DNA from: Micrococcaceae bacterium RIT 802
GTDB lineage: Bacteria > Actinomycetota > Actinomycetes > Actinomycetales > Micrococcaceae
Direction: 5' to 3'
Assembly (NCBI GenBank): GCA_016892645.1
Contig: JAFEMX010000001.1
Location: 310,001-374,000 of the forward strand
DNA: 64,000 nt
Shown here: piece after piece, positions 56,494-64,000 of the stretch
How positions within the stretch are numbered: the stretch's first letter is position 1
Layout of the letters: each line of letters starts with the position of its first letter
Notes under the pieces: generated by a model
What the model saw: only the letters and a program-made list of their open reading frames with translations
The model's database searches: none
Told to the model about the DNA's origin: nothing
Position numbers and translations under genes: made by a program

Positions 56494-56554
56494 CTTTGGT
56501 CCTGGAGTGCACAATCCTTGGGCTGTGGGCTTGCCCACAGGCGGCGGGGCCGGA

Positions 56555-56598
56555 GACGTCGGAAGGCGGCCCCCGTCCGGGAGCCGCCTTCCGACGTC
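56555..56598 (-). terminator. Strong terminator after fumC
   Basis: GACGTCGGAAGGCGGC (56555-56570) and its exact complement (56583-56598) make a perfect 16-bp stem with a 12-nt loop. It separates fumC from the tetR operon, which runs the same way. Confidence 0.8.
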
Positions 56599-56613
56599 GT
56601 GCTGGTGCTGCTG

Positions 56614-58032
56614 CTACGTGCCCGAGGGCGAGGTCATCGTGGTGACGTCCAGCGCCGTGTCGAGTTGTTCCTCGGTGAGTTCGCCGCGCTCGAGGTAGCC
56701 CAGGGCGACCGTCGCCTCGCGGACGGTCAGGCCCTCGGCGACGGCCTTCTTGGCGATCTTGGCCGCGTTCTCGTAGCCGATGAACTTGTTCAACGGCGTG
56801 ACGATCGAGGGGGAGGCCTCGGCGAGGAAGCGGGCGCGCTCCACGTTGGCGGTGATGCCGTCGACCATCTTGTCCGCCATGACGCGGCAGGTGTTGGTCA
56901 GCAGGCGGATGGATTCGAGCAGGTTCGCCGCCATCACCGGGATGCCGACGTTCAGTTCGAAGGCGCCGTTGGTCGAGGAGAGCGAGACGGTGGTGTCGTT
57001 GCCGATGACCTGGGCGGCGACCTGGATGGCTGCCTCGCTGATGACCGGGTTGACCTTGCCGGGCATGATCGAGGAGCCGGGCTGCAGGTCGGGGATGGCG
57101 ATCTCGCCCAGGCCGGTGTTGGGGCCGGACCCCATCCAGCGCAGGTCGTTGTTGATCTTCATGATCGAGTAGGCGATGTTGCGCAGCTGCCCGGAGGCCT
57201 CGACGAGGCCATCGCGGTTGGCCTGGGCCTCGAAGTGGTTGCGCGCCTCGGTCAGCGGCAGGCCGGTGTCCTCGGCGAGCAAGGCGATGACGCGCTGCGG
57301 GAAGCCGGCCGGGGTGTTGATGCCGGTTCCCACCGCGGTGCCGCCGAGCGGGACCTCGGCCACGCGCGGCAGGGACGCCTCGATGCGTTCGACGCCGTAG
57401 CGCATCTGCGCCGCGTAGCCGCCGAACTCCTGGCCCAGCGTCACGGGGGTCGCGTCCATGAGATGGGTGCGCCCCGACTTCACGATGTCGGCGAACTCCT
57501 CCGACTTGCGACCCAGGCTCCCGGCCAGGTGCTGCAGGGCGGGGACGAGGTCGTTGAGCAGGGCATCGGTGACGGCCACGTGGACAGAGGTGGGGAACAC
57601 GTCGTTCGAGGATTGCGAGGCGTTGACGTGGTCGTTGGGGTGGACGCGGGTTTCGCTGCCGGCAGCCTCCAGCGCCTGGTTGGCCAGGGCGGCGAGGACC
57701 TCGTTGGTGTTCATGTTCGAGGACGTGCCGGACCCGGTCTGGAAGACGTCGATGGGGAAGTGGGCGTCGTACTCGCCGCCGGCGACGTGCTCGGCGGCGG
57801 TGACGATCGCCCGCGCGATCTCGTCGTCGAGCACTCCGAGTTCGGCATTGGCCAGGGCCGCGGCGCGCTTCACCCGGGCCAGTGCCTGGATGTGCCGGCG
57901 TTCGAGCCTCTTGCCGGAGATCGGGAAGTTCTCCACCGCGCGCTGCGTCTGGGCGCTGTAAAGGGCGTCGGCCGGTACCCGGACCTCGCCCATCGTGTCG
58001 TGTTCAATGCGGAAGTCATCCTTGCTAGCCAT
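56614..58032 (-). CDS. fumC: Class II fumarate hydratase
   Basis: 472 residues, a TCA-cycle enzyme converting fumarate to malate. The family signature [11 protein letters not shown] is intact, along with [15 protein letters not shown], the [12 protein letters not shown] segment and [16 protein letters not shown]. The start is the ATG at 58032, since the TATGGT -10 ends exactly 7 nt upstream (leaderless). The open frame before it (to 58083) lies upstream of the predicted transcript. Carbonic anhydrase is the next gene upstream on the same strand but each has its own leaderless promoter. Confidence 0.96.
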   Translation of the reverse strand: MASKDDFRIEHDTMGEVRVPADALYSAQTQRAVENFPISGKRLERRHIQALARVKRAAALANAELGVLDDEIARAIVTAAEHVAGGEYDAHFPIDVFQTGSGTSSNMNTNEVLAALANQALEAAGSETRVHPNDHVNASQSSNDVFPTSVHVAVTDALLNDLVPALQHLAGSLGRKSEEFADIVKSGRTHLMDATPVTLGQEFGGYAAQMRYGVERIEASLPRVAEVPLGGTAVGTGINTPAGFPQRVIALLAEDTGLPLTEARNHFEAQANRDGLVEASGQLRNIAYSIMKINNDLRWMGSGPNTGLGEIAIPDLQPGSSIMPGKVNPVISEAAIQVAAQVIGNDTTVSLSSTNGAFELNVGIPVMAANLLESIRLLTNTCRVMADKMVDGITANVERARFLAEASPSIVTPLNKFIGYENAAKIAKKAVAEGLTVREATVALGYLERGELTEEQLDTALDVTTMTSPSGT

Positions 58033-58038
58033 GACTTC

Positions 58039-58044
58039 ACCATA
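58039..58044 (-). promoter_or_regulatory. -10 box TATGGT, leaderless fumC promoter
   Basis: Minus-strand TATGGT; +1 is the A of the fumC ATG at 58032. Confidence 0.55.
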
Positions 58045-58100
58045 CGCCGCCGGAGCCGCTGGCCCGACTCCAGACGGTGTCACGTGGACGACATGGGCGG

Positions 58101-58739
58101 CTACAGGTTGCCGAACCCCGAGACGACTTCGGCCTTGCCCTCCTCCAGGCGGTAGGTCACGCCGATGACGGCCGTCTCGCCGGCGTCGACGGCGGCGGAG
58201 ATGATCTTGGAGGAGTCCACGAGACGGTGGGTGGACTGCTTGACGTGCTCCTCGACGGTGGTGTTCACATCGGTGATGCCTGCCCGCTGGGCGGTGATGA
58301 CCGAGGGGGTGATGCGCTCGACGAGGTCGCGGATGAAGCCCGGTGGCATCTCCCCGGACTCGAAGGATTCCATCGTGGCGGTCACCGCACCGCAGCTGTC
58401 ATGGCCCAGGACCACGATGAGCGGAACATGCAGCAGGGCGACGCTGTATTCGAGCGAACCCAGGGCCGCGTCGTCGGGGACGTGGCCTGCGGTGCGCACG
58501 ACGAAGACATCGCCGAGGCCGACGTCGAAGATGATCTCGGCGGCCAGCCGGGAATCCGAGCACCCGAAGATCACCGCGAAGGGGTGCTGCGTGTTCACCA
58601 AGGCCGAACGGCGTGAGGCGTCCTGGTTCGGGTGGTTGGTGGTGCCGGAGACGAAGCGGTCGTTGCCGTCGCGCAGCTTGCGCCATGCTTCGGCGGGGGT
58701 GAGGGCGGCAGGGGTCGGCTCAATGGTTTCTGCAGGCAT
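58101..58739 (-). CDS. Beta-class carbonic anhydrase
   Basis: 212 residues; hydrates CO2 to bicarbonate. The zinc ligands are Cys60, His113 and Cys116, with Asp62 and Arg64 as the gate dyad in FGCSDSR and LGHDSCG. The RTAGHVPDD segment is typical. A histidine-free N-terminus of about 15 residues precedes the fold. A TACTCT -10 ends 7 nt before the ATG at 58739, so the mRNA is predicted leaderless. Confidence 0.94.
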   Translation of the reverse strand: MPAETIEPTPAALTPAEAWRKLRDGNDRFVSGTTNHPNQDASRRSALVNTQHPFAVIFGCSDSRLAAEIIFDVGLGDVFVVRTAGHVPDDAALGSLEYSVALLHVPLIVVLGHDSCGAVTATMESFESGEMPPGFIRDLVERITPSVITAQRAGITDVNTTVEEHVKQSTHRLVDSSKIISAAVDAGETAVIGVTYRLEEGKAEVVSGFGNL

Positions 58740-58745
58740 GCCAAA

Positions 58746-58751
58746 AGAGTA
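58746..58751 (-). promoter_or_regulatory. -10 box TACTCT, leaderless carbonic anhydrase promoter
   Basis: Minus-strand TACTCT; +1 coincides with the ATG at 58739. Confidence 0.55.
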
Positions 58752-58769
58752 CCCCCACGACGGAGGGGA

Positions 58770-59378
58770 CTACTTTTCTGTTGCGGTGGTCCGTTCGTCC
58801 ATGACGGCCCGGGCGCTCCGGCGCAGCACGTCGTCACCGGAATCGGAGCTGAGCAGGATCGTCGAGCCCTTGTCCTCGAGGACCCAGGTGACCTGGGCGT
58901 CCTTGGACAGGGCCTTCCAGGTGGTCCCGTCGACGTCGACGGTCCCCGCGGGGGAGGCGTCCTCCGTCATCTTCGCGATCCATCCGGGGGTCGCGTCCCC
59001 GGTCTGGCGGACCTCGACGAAGCCATCGTCGTCGGTGACGTAGCCGAAATCCCAATAGTCGATCCGGTCCGAGGTCCCGGAGGTCCAGCGGGCGAAGTTC
59101 GGGTACCAGCCCTCGGGCATGTCGGGGGAGACTGGCGTGAAATCCGCAGCCTGACCCGCCTGCGATGCAACCGCGGAGACGTTCACGTCGGGCCTGAACT
59201 GGTCGGAATTGCTGGGCGGGTTGAGCAACACGACGGGGACGGCCACCGCGACGGTGAGCAACACGGAGATGACCATGCCCTTCAGCGACTGGTTCGCACG
59301 CTTGGCCTGGGCAGGCGTCAGCACCGGTGTCACCGGCGGCTCGTCGGTCTCTGGTTGCTTCTGGGGTGCTTCACTCAC
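58770..59378 (-). CDS. DUF4245 domain protein, single-pass membrane
   Basis: 202 residues. A cytoplasmic N-terminus of about 35 residues (Pro/Gln/Glu-rich) is followed by one membrane segment (MVISVLLTVAVAVPVVLL, about 35-52) and an extracytoplasmic domain with YVTDDDGFVEVRQTGDATPG, typical of actinobacterial DUF4245. Function unknown; the family often sits beside glpX, as here. The start GTG at 59378 is supported by GACAAT ending 7 nt upstream (leaderless). It is divergent from glpX. Confidence 0.85.
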   Translation of the reverse strand: MSEAPQKQPETDEPPVTPVLTPAQAKRANQSLKGMVISVLLTVAVAVPVVLLNPPSNSDQFRPDVNVSAVASQAGQAADFTPVSPDMPEGWYPNFARWTSGTSDRIDYWDFGYVTDDDGFVEVRQTGDATPGWIAKMTEDASPAGTVDVDGTTWKALSKDAQVTWVLEDKGSTILLSSDSGDDVLRRSARAVMDERTTATEK

Positions 59379-59511
59379 CCCTCCATTGTCCCCGATTTCC
59401 CGCCCGACCCGTGACGGGGTGTCGGTCATCACCCCGTCATGCGCCGCCGCAGCCGATATGGTGGGAGGTGTTGCCTTTGGCATCCACACCCACTCGACGA
59501 CGAGGATCACC

Positions 59512-60534
59512 GTGACAGAAGCCACTAATTTTGCCCACCTGTCCCCCCGACTGTCCGTTGGCGACGCCGAACCGGACCGCAACCTGGCACTGGAGCTGGT
59601 GCGCGTCACGGAAGCCGCCGCGATTGCCGCCAGCCCCTGGGTCGGCTTCGGGGACAAGAACTCGGCCGACGGCGCAGCCGTCGACGCCATGCGCTCGCTG
59701 CTGTCCACCGTCTCCGTCAACGGCACCGTCGTCATCGGCGAAGGCGAGAAGGACGAGGCGCCGATGCTGTTCAACGGCGAGAAGGTCGGCGACGGCAGCG
59801 GTCCGGAGGTCGATGTCGCCGTCGACCCGATCGACGGCACCCGACTGACCGCCCTGGGCATCAACAACTCCGTTGCCGTTCTGGCGATGGCGGAGCGCGG
59901 CTCCATGTTCGATCCCTCCGCCGTGTTCTACATGGAGAAGCTGGTCACCGGTCCCGAAGCCGCCGAGCTGGTCGACCTGCGCCTGCCGGTGAAGCAGAAC
60001 CTATACCTGATCGCCAAGGCCAAGAACAAGCCGATCAACCAGATCACCGTGTGCGTGCTGGACCGTGACCGGCACAAGAAGCTGGTCCAGGAGATCCGCG
60101 AGGCCGGTGCCCGCACGAAGTTCATCATGGACGGCGACGTCGCCGGCGCCATCGCCGCCACCCGCGAGGGCTCCGGCGTCGACGCGCTCATGGGGATCGG
60201 TGGAACTCCCGAGGGCATCGTCACCGCCTGCGCCATCCGCGCCCTGGGCGGCGTCATCCAGGGCCGGTTGTGGCCCACGGACGACGACGAGAAGCAGAAG
60301 GCCATCGACGCCGGACATGACCTGGACCGGGTCCTGACCACCAACGACCTGGTCACCAGCGACAACTGCTACTTCGCGATGACGGCCATCACCGATGGCG
60401 ACCTGCTCACCGGCGTGCGCTACAAGGATGACAAGATCTTCACCCACTCCATCGTGATGCGCTCGAAGTCGGGCACCATCCGCACGGTCGAGGGCGAGCA
60501 CCAGTCACGCAAGTGGGCGCCCTACACCCGGTAG
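59512..60534 (+). CDS. glpX: Class II fructose-1,6-bisphosphatase
   Basis: 340 residues; dephosphorylates fructose-1,6-bisphosphate in gluconeogenesis. Metal and substrate residues appear in VVIGEGEKDEAPML and DVAVDPIDGTRLTALG, with IMDGDVAGAIAA and MGIGGTPEGIVTACAI further on, as in GlpX. The start is GTG at 59512 with GAGG 8 nt upstream. A TATGGT -10-like box is at 59457-59462. A terminator follows the stop. Confidence 0.95.
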   Translation: MTEATNFAHLSPRLSVGDAEPDRNLALELVRVTEAAAIAASPWVGFGDKNSADGAAVDAMRSLLSTVSVNGTVVIGEGEKDEAPMLFNGEKVGDGSGPEVDVAVDPIDGTRLTALGINNSVAVLAMAERGSMFDPSAVFYMEKLVTGPEAAELVDLRLPVKQNLYLIAKAKNKPINQITVCVLDRDRHKKLVQEIREAGARTKFIMDGDVAGAIAATREGSGVDALMGIGGTPEGIVTACAIRALGGVIQGRLWPTDDDEKQKAIDAGHDLDRVLTTNDLVTSDNCYFAMTAITDGDLLTGVRYKDDKIFTHSIVMRSKSGTIRTVEGEHQSRKWAPYTR

Positions 60535-60563
60535 GCCCCTCGCCGGCACTGCCCGGTACGACG

Positions 60564-60593
60564 GCGGCGCTTCCCCCGCGGGGGAAGCGCCGC
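60564..60593 (+). terminator. Terminator after glpX
   Basis: GCGGCGCTTCCCCC (60564-60577) and GGGGGAAGCGCCGC (60580-60593) form a 14-bp perfect stem, followed by TTTCCTATT. Confidence 0.85.
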
Positions 60594-60652
60594 TTTCCTA
60601 TTGTCGGGCGGCCGGACGCGGCGCTGCCCGACCGCCCGCCTGTCCCGCGGGG

Positions 60653-61924
60653 CTAGGAGCGCTCGGAGGTCGTGACCGCGAAGGCCAGGGCCGGACCGCC
60701 GCCCTGGTGCTTGGCCACCACGGGGGCCTCGCTGGCGGGGATGAACACCGATTCGCCACGGATGAGACGCAGGTCCCCCTGGGGGGAGTCCAGAAGCAGT
60801 TCCCCGGCCACGCAGATCACGGTCACCGGCCCGTTCTGCGCCACCGCGACATCGTTGCCGGCCATCGCCGGGCCCGGTTCCGCCGGCCCGGCCAATTCGA
60901 TGCGTTGGAGCTGGAACTCGTCGAAGGGCGGACGGTAGATCTCCTGGCCCAGCATGCCCTCCTCCGCCTCGAGGTAGGGGACCCCGAGGCTGGTGAAATC
61001 GACGGTATCCATCAGCTCGGGCAGATCGATGTGCTTGCTGGTCAGTCCACCACGCAAGACGTTGTCGGAGCTGGCCATCACCTCCACTCCGAGCCCGCGC
61101 AGGTAGCTGTGGATGTTCCCCGCCGGAAGGTAGACCGCCTCGCCTGGCTGCAGGGTCAGGTGGTTGAGCATCAGTGATACCAGCACGCCGGGATCACCAG
61201 GGTAGAAGCCGGCCAGGGATTCCAGTTCCGCCAGCCCGGGATCCCCGACCTCGTGTCGGCCGCACGAGACGACGTCTGCGGCCAAGCCGACCAGCCGGAC
61301 CACATCGGCTCCGCCGGAGAGCAGATCGGTGAAGGCGCCGCGCAGGTCGTCCTGCGCCAGGGTGGCGGCCGTGTGGCGGGCCGTGGCCACAGCCCGTCCC
61401 TCCGCGTCGGTGATCTCCGGGTCCGATTCGATCGTGTCCGCCAGCCAGGTGAACAGCGCAGCGGACGCGGCGGCATCGCGGAAGCCGCAGAGAACCGAGA
61501 ATTCGGTGAGGGGGAAGAGGACCTCCGGCTTGTGGTTGTCGTCCTTGTAGTTGCGATGCGCCGAGGTCCTCTCGATGCCCGCGGCCTCTTCGGCGGCGAA
61601 ACCGGCCCGTGCCTGGTCCGGGGTGGGATGCACCTGCAGCGAGAGGGGCTGGTCGGCGGCGAGGATCTTGGCCAGGAACGGCAACTTGCCATAGCGGCCG
61701 GAGACCTCCTCGCCGAGGAATCGTTCCGGGTCGCCGGCCACGAGCCCATCCAGCGCGATCGACCCGCCGTGTTGGGGGTGGCTGGCGATGGAAGGGGAAT
61801 CGGGGTGCGCCCCGATCCACATCTCGGCCGCGGGGGCCCCGGTCGCAGCGATGCCGAGCAGGTTGGCGATCGCCGTCTCCGACCCCCAGTGGTAATCGCG
61901 GATGGTGTTGCTCAGGCGGTACAT
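60653..61924 (-). CDS. manA: Mannose-6-phosphate isomerase, class I
   Basis: 423 residues; interconverts mannose-6-phosphate and fructose-6-phosphate. The zinc-binding cupin motif LSLQVHPTPDQA holds Gln and His ligands, with KPEVLFPL containing the Glu and AGNIHSYLRG the last His. The YHWGSE N-terminal segment is typical. The C-terminal cupin half (VTVICVAGELLLDSPQG) is intact. The ATG has AAGGAG 5 nt upstream. It supplies precursors for GDP-mannose and mycothiol-related or surface glycans. The next gene upstream, an LCP ligase, is 247 bp away. Confidence 0.94.
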   Translation of the reverse strand: MYRLSNTIRDYHWGSETAIANLLGIAATGAPAAEMWIGAHPDSPSIASHPQHGGSIALDGLVAGDPERFLGEEVSGRYGKLPFLAKILAADQPLSLQVHPTPDQARAGFAAEEAAGIERTSAHRNYKDDNHKPEVLFPLTEFSVLCGFRDAAASAALFTWLADTIESDPEITDAEGRAVATARHTAATLAQDDLRGAFTDLLSGGADVVRLVGLAADVVSCGRHEVGDPGLAELESLAGFYPGDPGVLVSLMLNHLTLQPGEAVYLPAGNIHSYLRGLGVEVMASSDNVLRGGLTSKHIDLPELMDTVDFTSLGVPYLEAEEGMLGQEIYRPPFDEFQLQRIELAGPAEPGPAMAGNDVAVAQNGPVTVICVAGELLLDSPQGDLRLIRGESVFIPASEAPVVAKHQGGGPALAFAVTTSERS

Positions 61925-62171
61925 GGTGCTCCTTGGTTCTGGTTCTGCAGGGGGCTGCTACCACCCAATCTAGGCCAGGCGCCGCGGTCTGGCAGTTCGC
62001 GCGGGCCCGCCGGCGGCGGCTCCGGACCTCCGGCCCCGTGGACCGGGGAGGGCGGCGTCCATCGATGGTGGCAGGCTTTCCTGCCCGGGAGGTTAACCGC
62101 GGGGGGCCTGCCGGGAAACGTTCCCGCGCCCCGGGATCACCGGTGAACGCCGTCCGCTGTGGATCCGGCGG

Positions 62172-63833
62172 CTACGGGGCCTTGCACTCGTTGTTGTTGG
62201 CCGCGATCTCGGAGATCAGGGTCCGCTGGCCGTTGAGCTCCAGCTGCACCAGGTACTGCTCGGTGATGGGCGAGCCATCCGGTTGCGTGGCCGGCACCGA
62301 CGCGGGGTCGGAACCGGGCTCGATCTCCTCTTCGGTCATCGACTCGGCGTCGGTGGCCGATTTCGTGGCGGCGTTCGTGGACTCCGATCCCTGCGACGAC
62401 TCCCCGGCGGAGTTCTTGGCGGCCGCCGACTTCGAGGCGGCGGCGGCCTTCTTGGACTTCTCGGCGGCCGCGGCCCCCTCCTTCGTGGCCTCCTGCAGCA
62501 GGGCGTCGACCCGGGTGTGGATGAGGCCGAAGTCGGGGAAGGTGGAGAATTTCGTGCTGAAGTCCGGGGCGCCGAGCGTGAGCCGCTTGAACGGCGTCTT
62601 GCGCGTCTTGTTGGCCAGGTTGATGAAACTGCCGAGCTGGGTTTGCGGGATGTCGGTCTCGACGAGGTCCTCGCCGGCGGACATGATGCCCGAGAACTTG
62701 GTCAGCACCGTCGACGGCTTGAACTGGTTGATCATGGCCTGCTGCAGGCACTGCTGCCGCCGGATGCGGTGGTAGTCGGTGGTGAAGTCACGGGAGCGGG
62801 CGAACCACAGGGCCTGCTTGCCGGTGAACTCGTGCTTTCCGGGGGCGAACCAGTGGGTCTTGATGTTGGTGCCCGGCCACTTCTTGGCGTTGTAGGGGAC
62901 CCAGCCGCCGGATTCGACGGTGACGCCTCCCATCGCGTCGATGAACGAGGAGAAGCCACCCATGTCGACGACGACGTAGGCCTGGACCTGGACGCCGGTG
63001 ATGCCGGTCACGGCATCCATCATGGCTTCGGCCCCGGGGTTCTTCTTGCCGGGGTACAGATCGGCGTATTTCTCCTCGACGACCGGGTACAGCGAGTTGA
63101 TGATGCATTCGTCGCCGCAGTTGTAGCCGGAGGGAAAGACCTTGCGGAGTGGCGAATCGGCGGGGAACGGGGCGTTCTGCAGGTTCCGGGGGATGGAGAT
63201 CATGGCCGTTCGGCCGGACTTGGCATCGATGCTCACCAACGTCATGGAGTCCGGCCGCAGCCCGACACGGTCGGCTCCGGCGTCGCCGCCCATGAGCAGG
63301 ATGTTGTAGCGGCCGTCCACCGGGTCCATCGACGGGCCGGAGGCAAAGACGTTCTGGATGGTGTCGCGGCCGGTGTTCAGGATGAACGATCCGTAGCCCA
63401 GGGCGCCTCCGGTGATGACCATCAAGACGACGGTGCAGGCGGCGACGATGCCGCGCATGCCCGGCGTCAGCAGTCCGGGCCGGATGATGACCAGGGTGTT
63501 GATGAACATCAGGACCCACCCGATGGCCAGGACCGCCAGCACGATGGCCAGGATCAGCTGGACGGTCGGCCGGGCCAGCAGTTCGATGACCAGGCCCTGG
63601 TTGACCAGGGCGACCACGATGCCGACGATGAGGATCGCCCAACAGGTCAGGGTGACCGGCAGGACCCTGCGGCCCAAGGTCCTGTTGCCGGCGACGACCT
63701 GGGCACCGCCGGGGATGAAGACCGTCAGGGCCAGCAGGAAGAACGCCCGCTTGGTCCGGGTGCCGGCGGAGGCCTGTTCTGGGTCGCGGACCGGATTGTG
63801 CAGGCGGGAATTGGTCAGGTTGTGGTCGGCCAT
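62172..63833 (-). CDS. LytR-CpsA-Psr (LCP) family glycopolymer ligase
   Basis: 553 residues. Four hydrophobic segments lie in the first 150 residues, more than the single one of typical LCP proteins. The LCP domain (about 170-400) has the conserved Arg and Asp residues in GLRPDSMTLVSID and ISIPRNL, plus FARSRDFTTDYHRIRRQQ. The C-terminal 120 residues are low-complexity (Ala/Lys/Ser then acidic) and end in a Cys-containing NNNECKAP. LCP enzymes attach teichoic acid or arabinogalactan-type polymers to peptidoglycan outside the membrane; Cys pairs in the domain (YNCGDECI) are common in actinobacteria. Confidence 0.92.
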   Translation of the reverse strand: MADHNLTNSRLHNPVRDPEQASAGTRTKRAFFLLALTVFIPGGAQVVAGNRTLGRRVLPVTLTCWAILIVGIVVALVNQGLVIELLARPTVQLILAIVLAVLAIGWVLMFINTLVIIRPGLLTPGMRGIVAACTVVLMVITGGALGYGSFILNTGRDTIQNVFASGPSMDPVDGRYNILLMGGDAGADRVGLRPDSMTLVSIDAKSGRTAMISIPRNLQNAPFPADSPLRKVFPSGYNCGDECIINSLYPVVEEKYADLYPGKKNPGAEAMMDAVTGITGVQVQAYVVVDMGGFSSFIDAMGGVTVESGGWVPYNAKKWPGTNIKTHWFAPGKHEFTGKQALWFARSRDFTTDYHRIRRQQCLQQAMINQFKPSTVLTKFSGIMSAGEDLVETDIPQTQLGSFINLANKTRKTPFKRLTLGAPDFSTKFSTFPDFGLIHTRVDALLQEATKEGAAAAEKSKKAAAASKSAAAKNSAGESSQGSESTNAATKSATDAESMTEEEIEPGSDPASVPATQPDGSPITEQYLVQLELNGQRTLISEIAANNNECKAP

Positions 63834-63836
63834 GGA

Positions 63837-64000
63837 TCAGGAACCATGGCCCAACTCGTCGGCGACGCGGCGGCGGAGTGCGGCACCCTTGTCGGCGGCC
63901 TGCCGGCGGAGTCCCGCGGCGAATTCGACCAGCTGGGAGCGCAGTTGGGCAGCCAGCTCGTCGGTGCCGCTGGCCAGGGTGCGGGCTGCGAGCAGCCCGG
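63837..64000 (-). CDS. Partial CDS, C-terminal 54 residues only; function not recognised
   Basis: The stop codon is at 63837-63839, 3 bp before the LCP ATG, so the two are probably one operon. The visible end (for example GTDELAAQLRSQLVEFAAGL and ADKGAALRRRVADELGHGS) is helical, rich in Ala, Leu and Arg. The gene begins beyond the right edge of the window. No family can be named from this fragment. Confidence 0.6.
   Translation of the reverse strand, partial: GLLAARTLASGTDELAAQLRSQLVEFAAGLRRQAADKGAALRRRVADELGHGS

Overview
This 64 kb window is chromosomal DNA from a high-GC actinobacterium, most like the Micrococcaceae (Arthrobacter and relatives). The evidence is high-GC codon choice, frequent GTG starts, a mycothiol S-conjugate amidase (mca), actinobacterial families (DUF4245, DUF4307, LCP, LpqN-like and EspG-like proteins), a SipW/alternate-signal-peptide cluster, and many leaderless genes with TANNNT -10 boxes exactly 7 nt before the start codon. 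No tRNA, rRNA, CRISPR array, insertion sequence or prophage was seen.

Layout. 0-3.7 kb: sugar-nucleotide genes (5' end of a UDP-sugar dehydrogenase, an RmlC-RmlD fusion, rmlB, divergent rmlA). 3.7-14.9 kb: alr and the t6A genes tsaE, tsaB, rimI and tsaD. This run is interrupted twice, by an LpqN-like/EspG-like pair (5.6-6.85 kb) and by a SipW signal peptidase cluster with three substrates, an Hpt-like protein and a divergent two-component pair (8.0-13.8 kb). 14.9-23.1 kb: a membrane/EspG-like fusion, a GCS2-type ligase, DUF427, a THUMP-like methyltransferase, and a four-gene cluster (19.5-23.1 kb) resembling a type VII secretion effector module. 23.3-38 kb: CIRCE-controlled groES-groEL, a phosphotransferase, a carotenoid-desaturase-like oxidoreductase, an acyltransferase, guaB, a BtrH_N/DUF4872 protein, a BI-1 protein, an epimerase, an AI-2E permease and ilvA. 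38-46 kb: greA, DUF4307, mca, then a nitrite/NO locus with a DUF2249 protein, a Cys-containing regulator, an NnrS-like membrane protein and a three-part NirK fusion. 46-64 kb: trhA, isoprenyl transferase, phoH, acetyltransferase, prepilin peptidase, NUDIX, an encapsulin/encapsulated-ferritin pair, DHA2 exporter with TetR regulator, fumC, beta-carbonic anhydrase, DUF4245, glpX, manA and an LCP ligase.

Most notable signal. Three separate loci (5.6-6.85, 14.9-15.9 and 19.5-23.1 kb) are built from the same three parts: an LpqN-like domain, an EspG-like domain and a small membrane domain. The parts are separate genes in one locus and fused in different pairings in the others. Two of the loci share a near-identical 24-bp palindrome placed about 43 bp before the predicted transcription start. 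The third-locus cluster also encodes a small helical WXG100-like protein and a 442-residue protein ending in a glycine-zipper segment. I infer a dispersed, co-regulated type VII secretion-linked regulon, possibly including a pore-forming effector and its immunity protein. That function is inference, not demonstrated.
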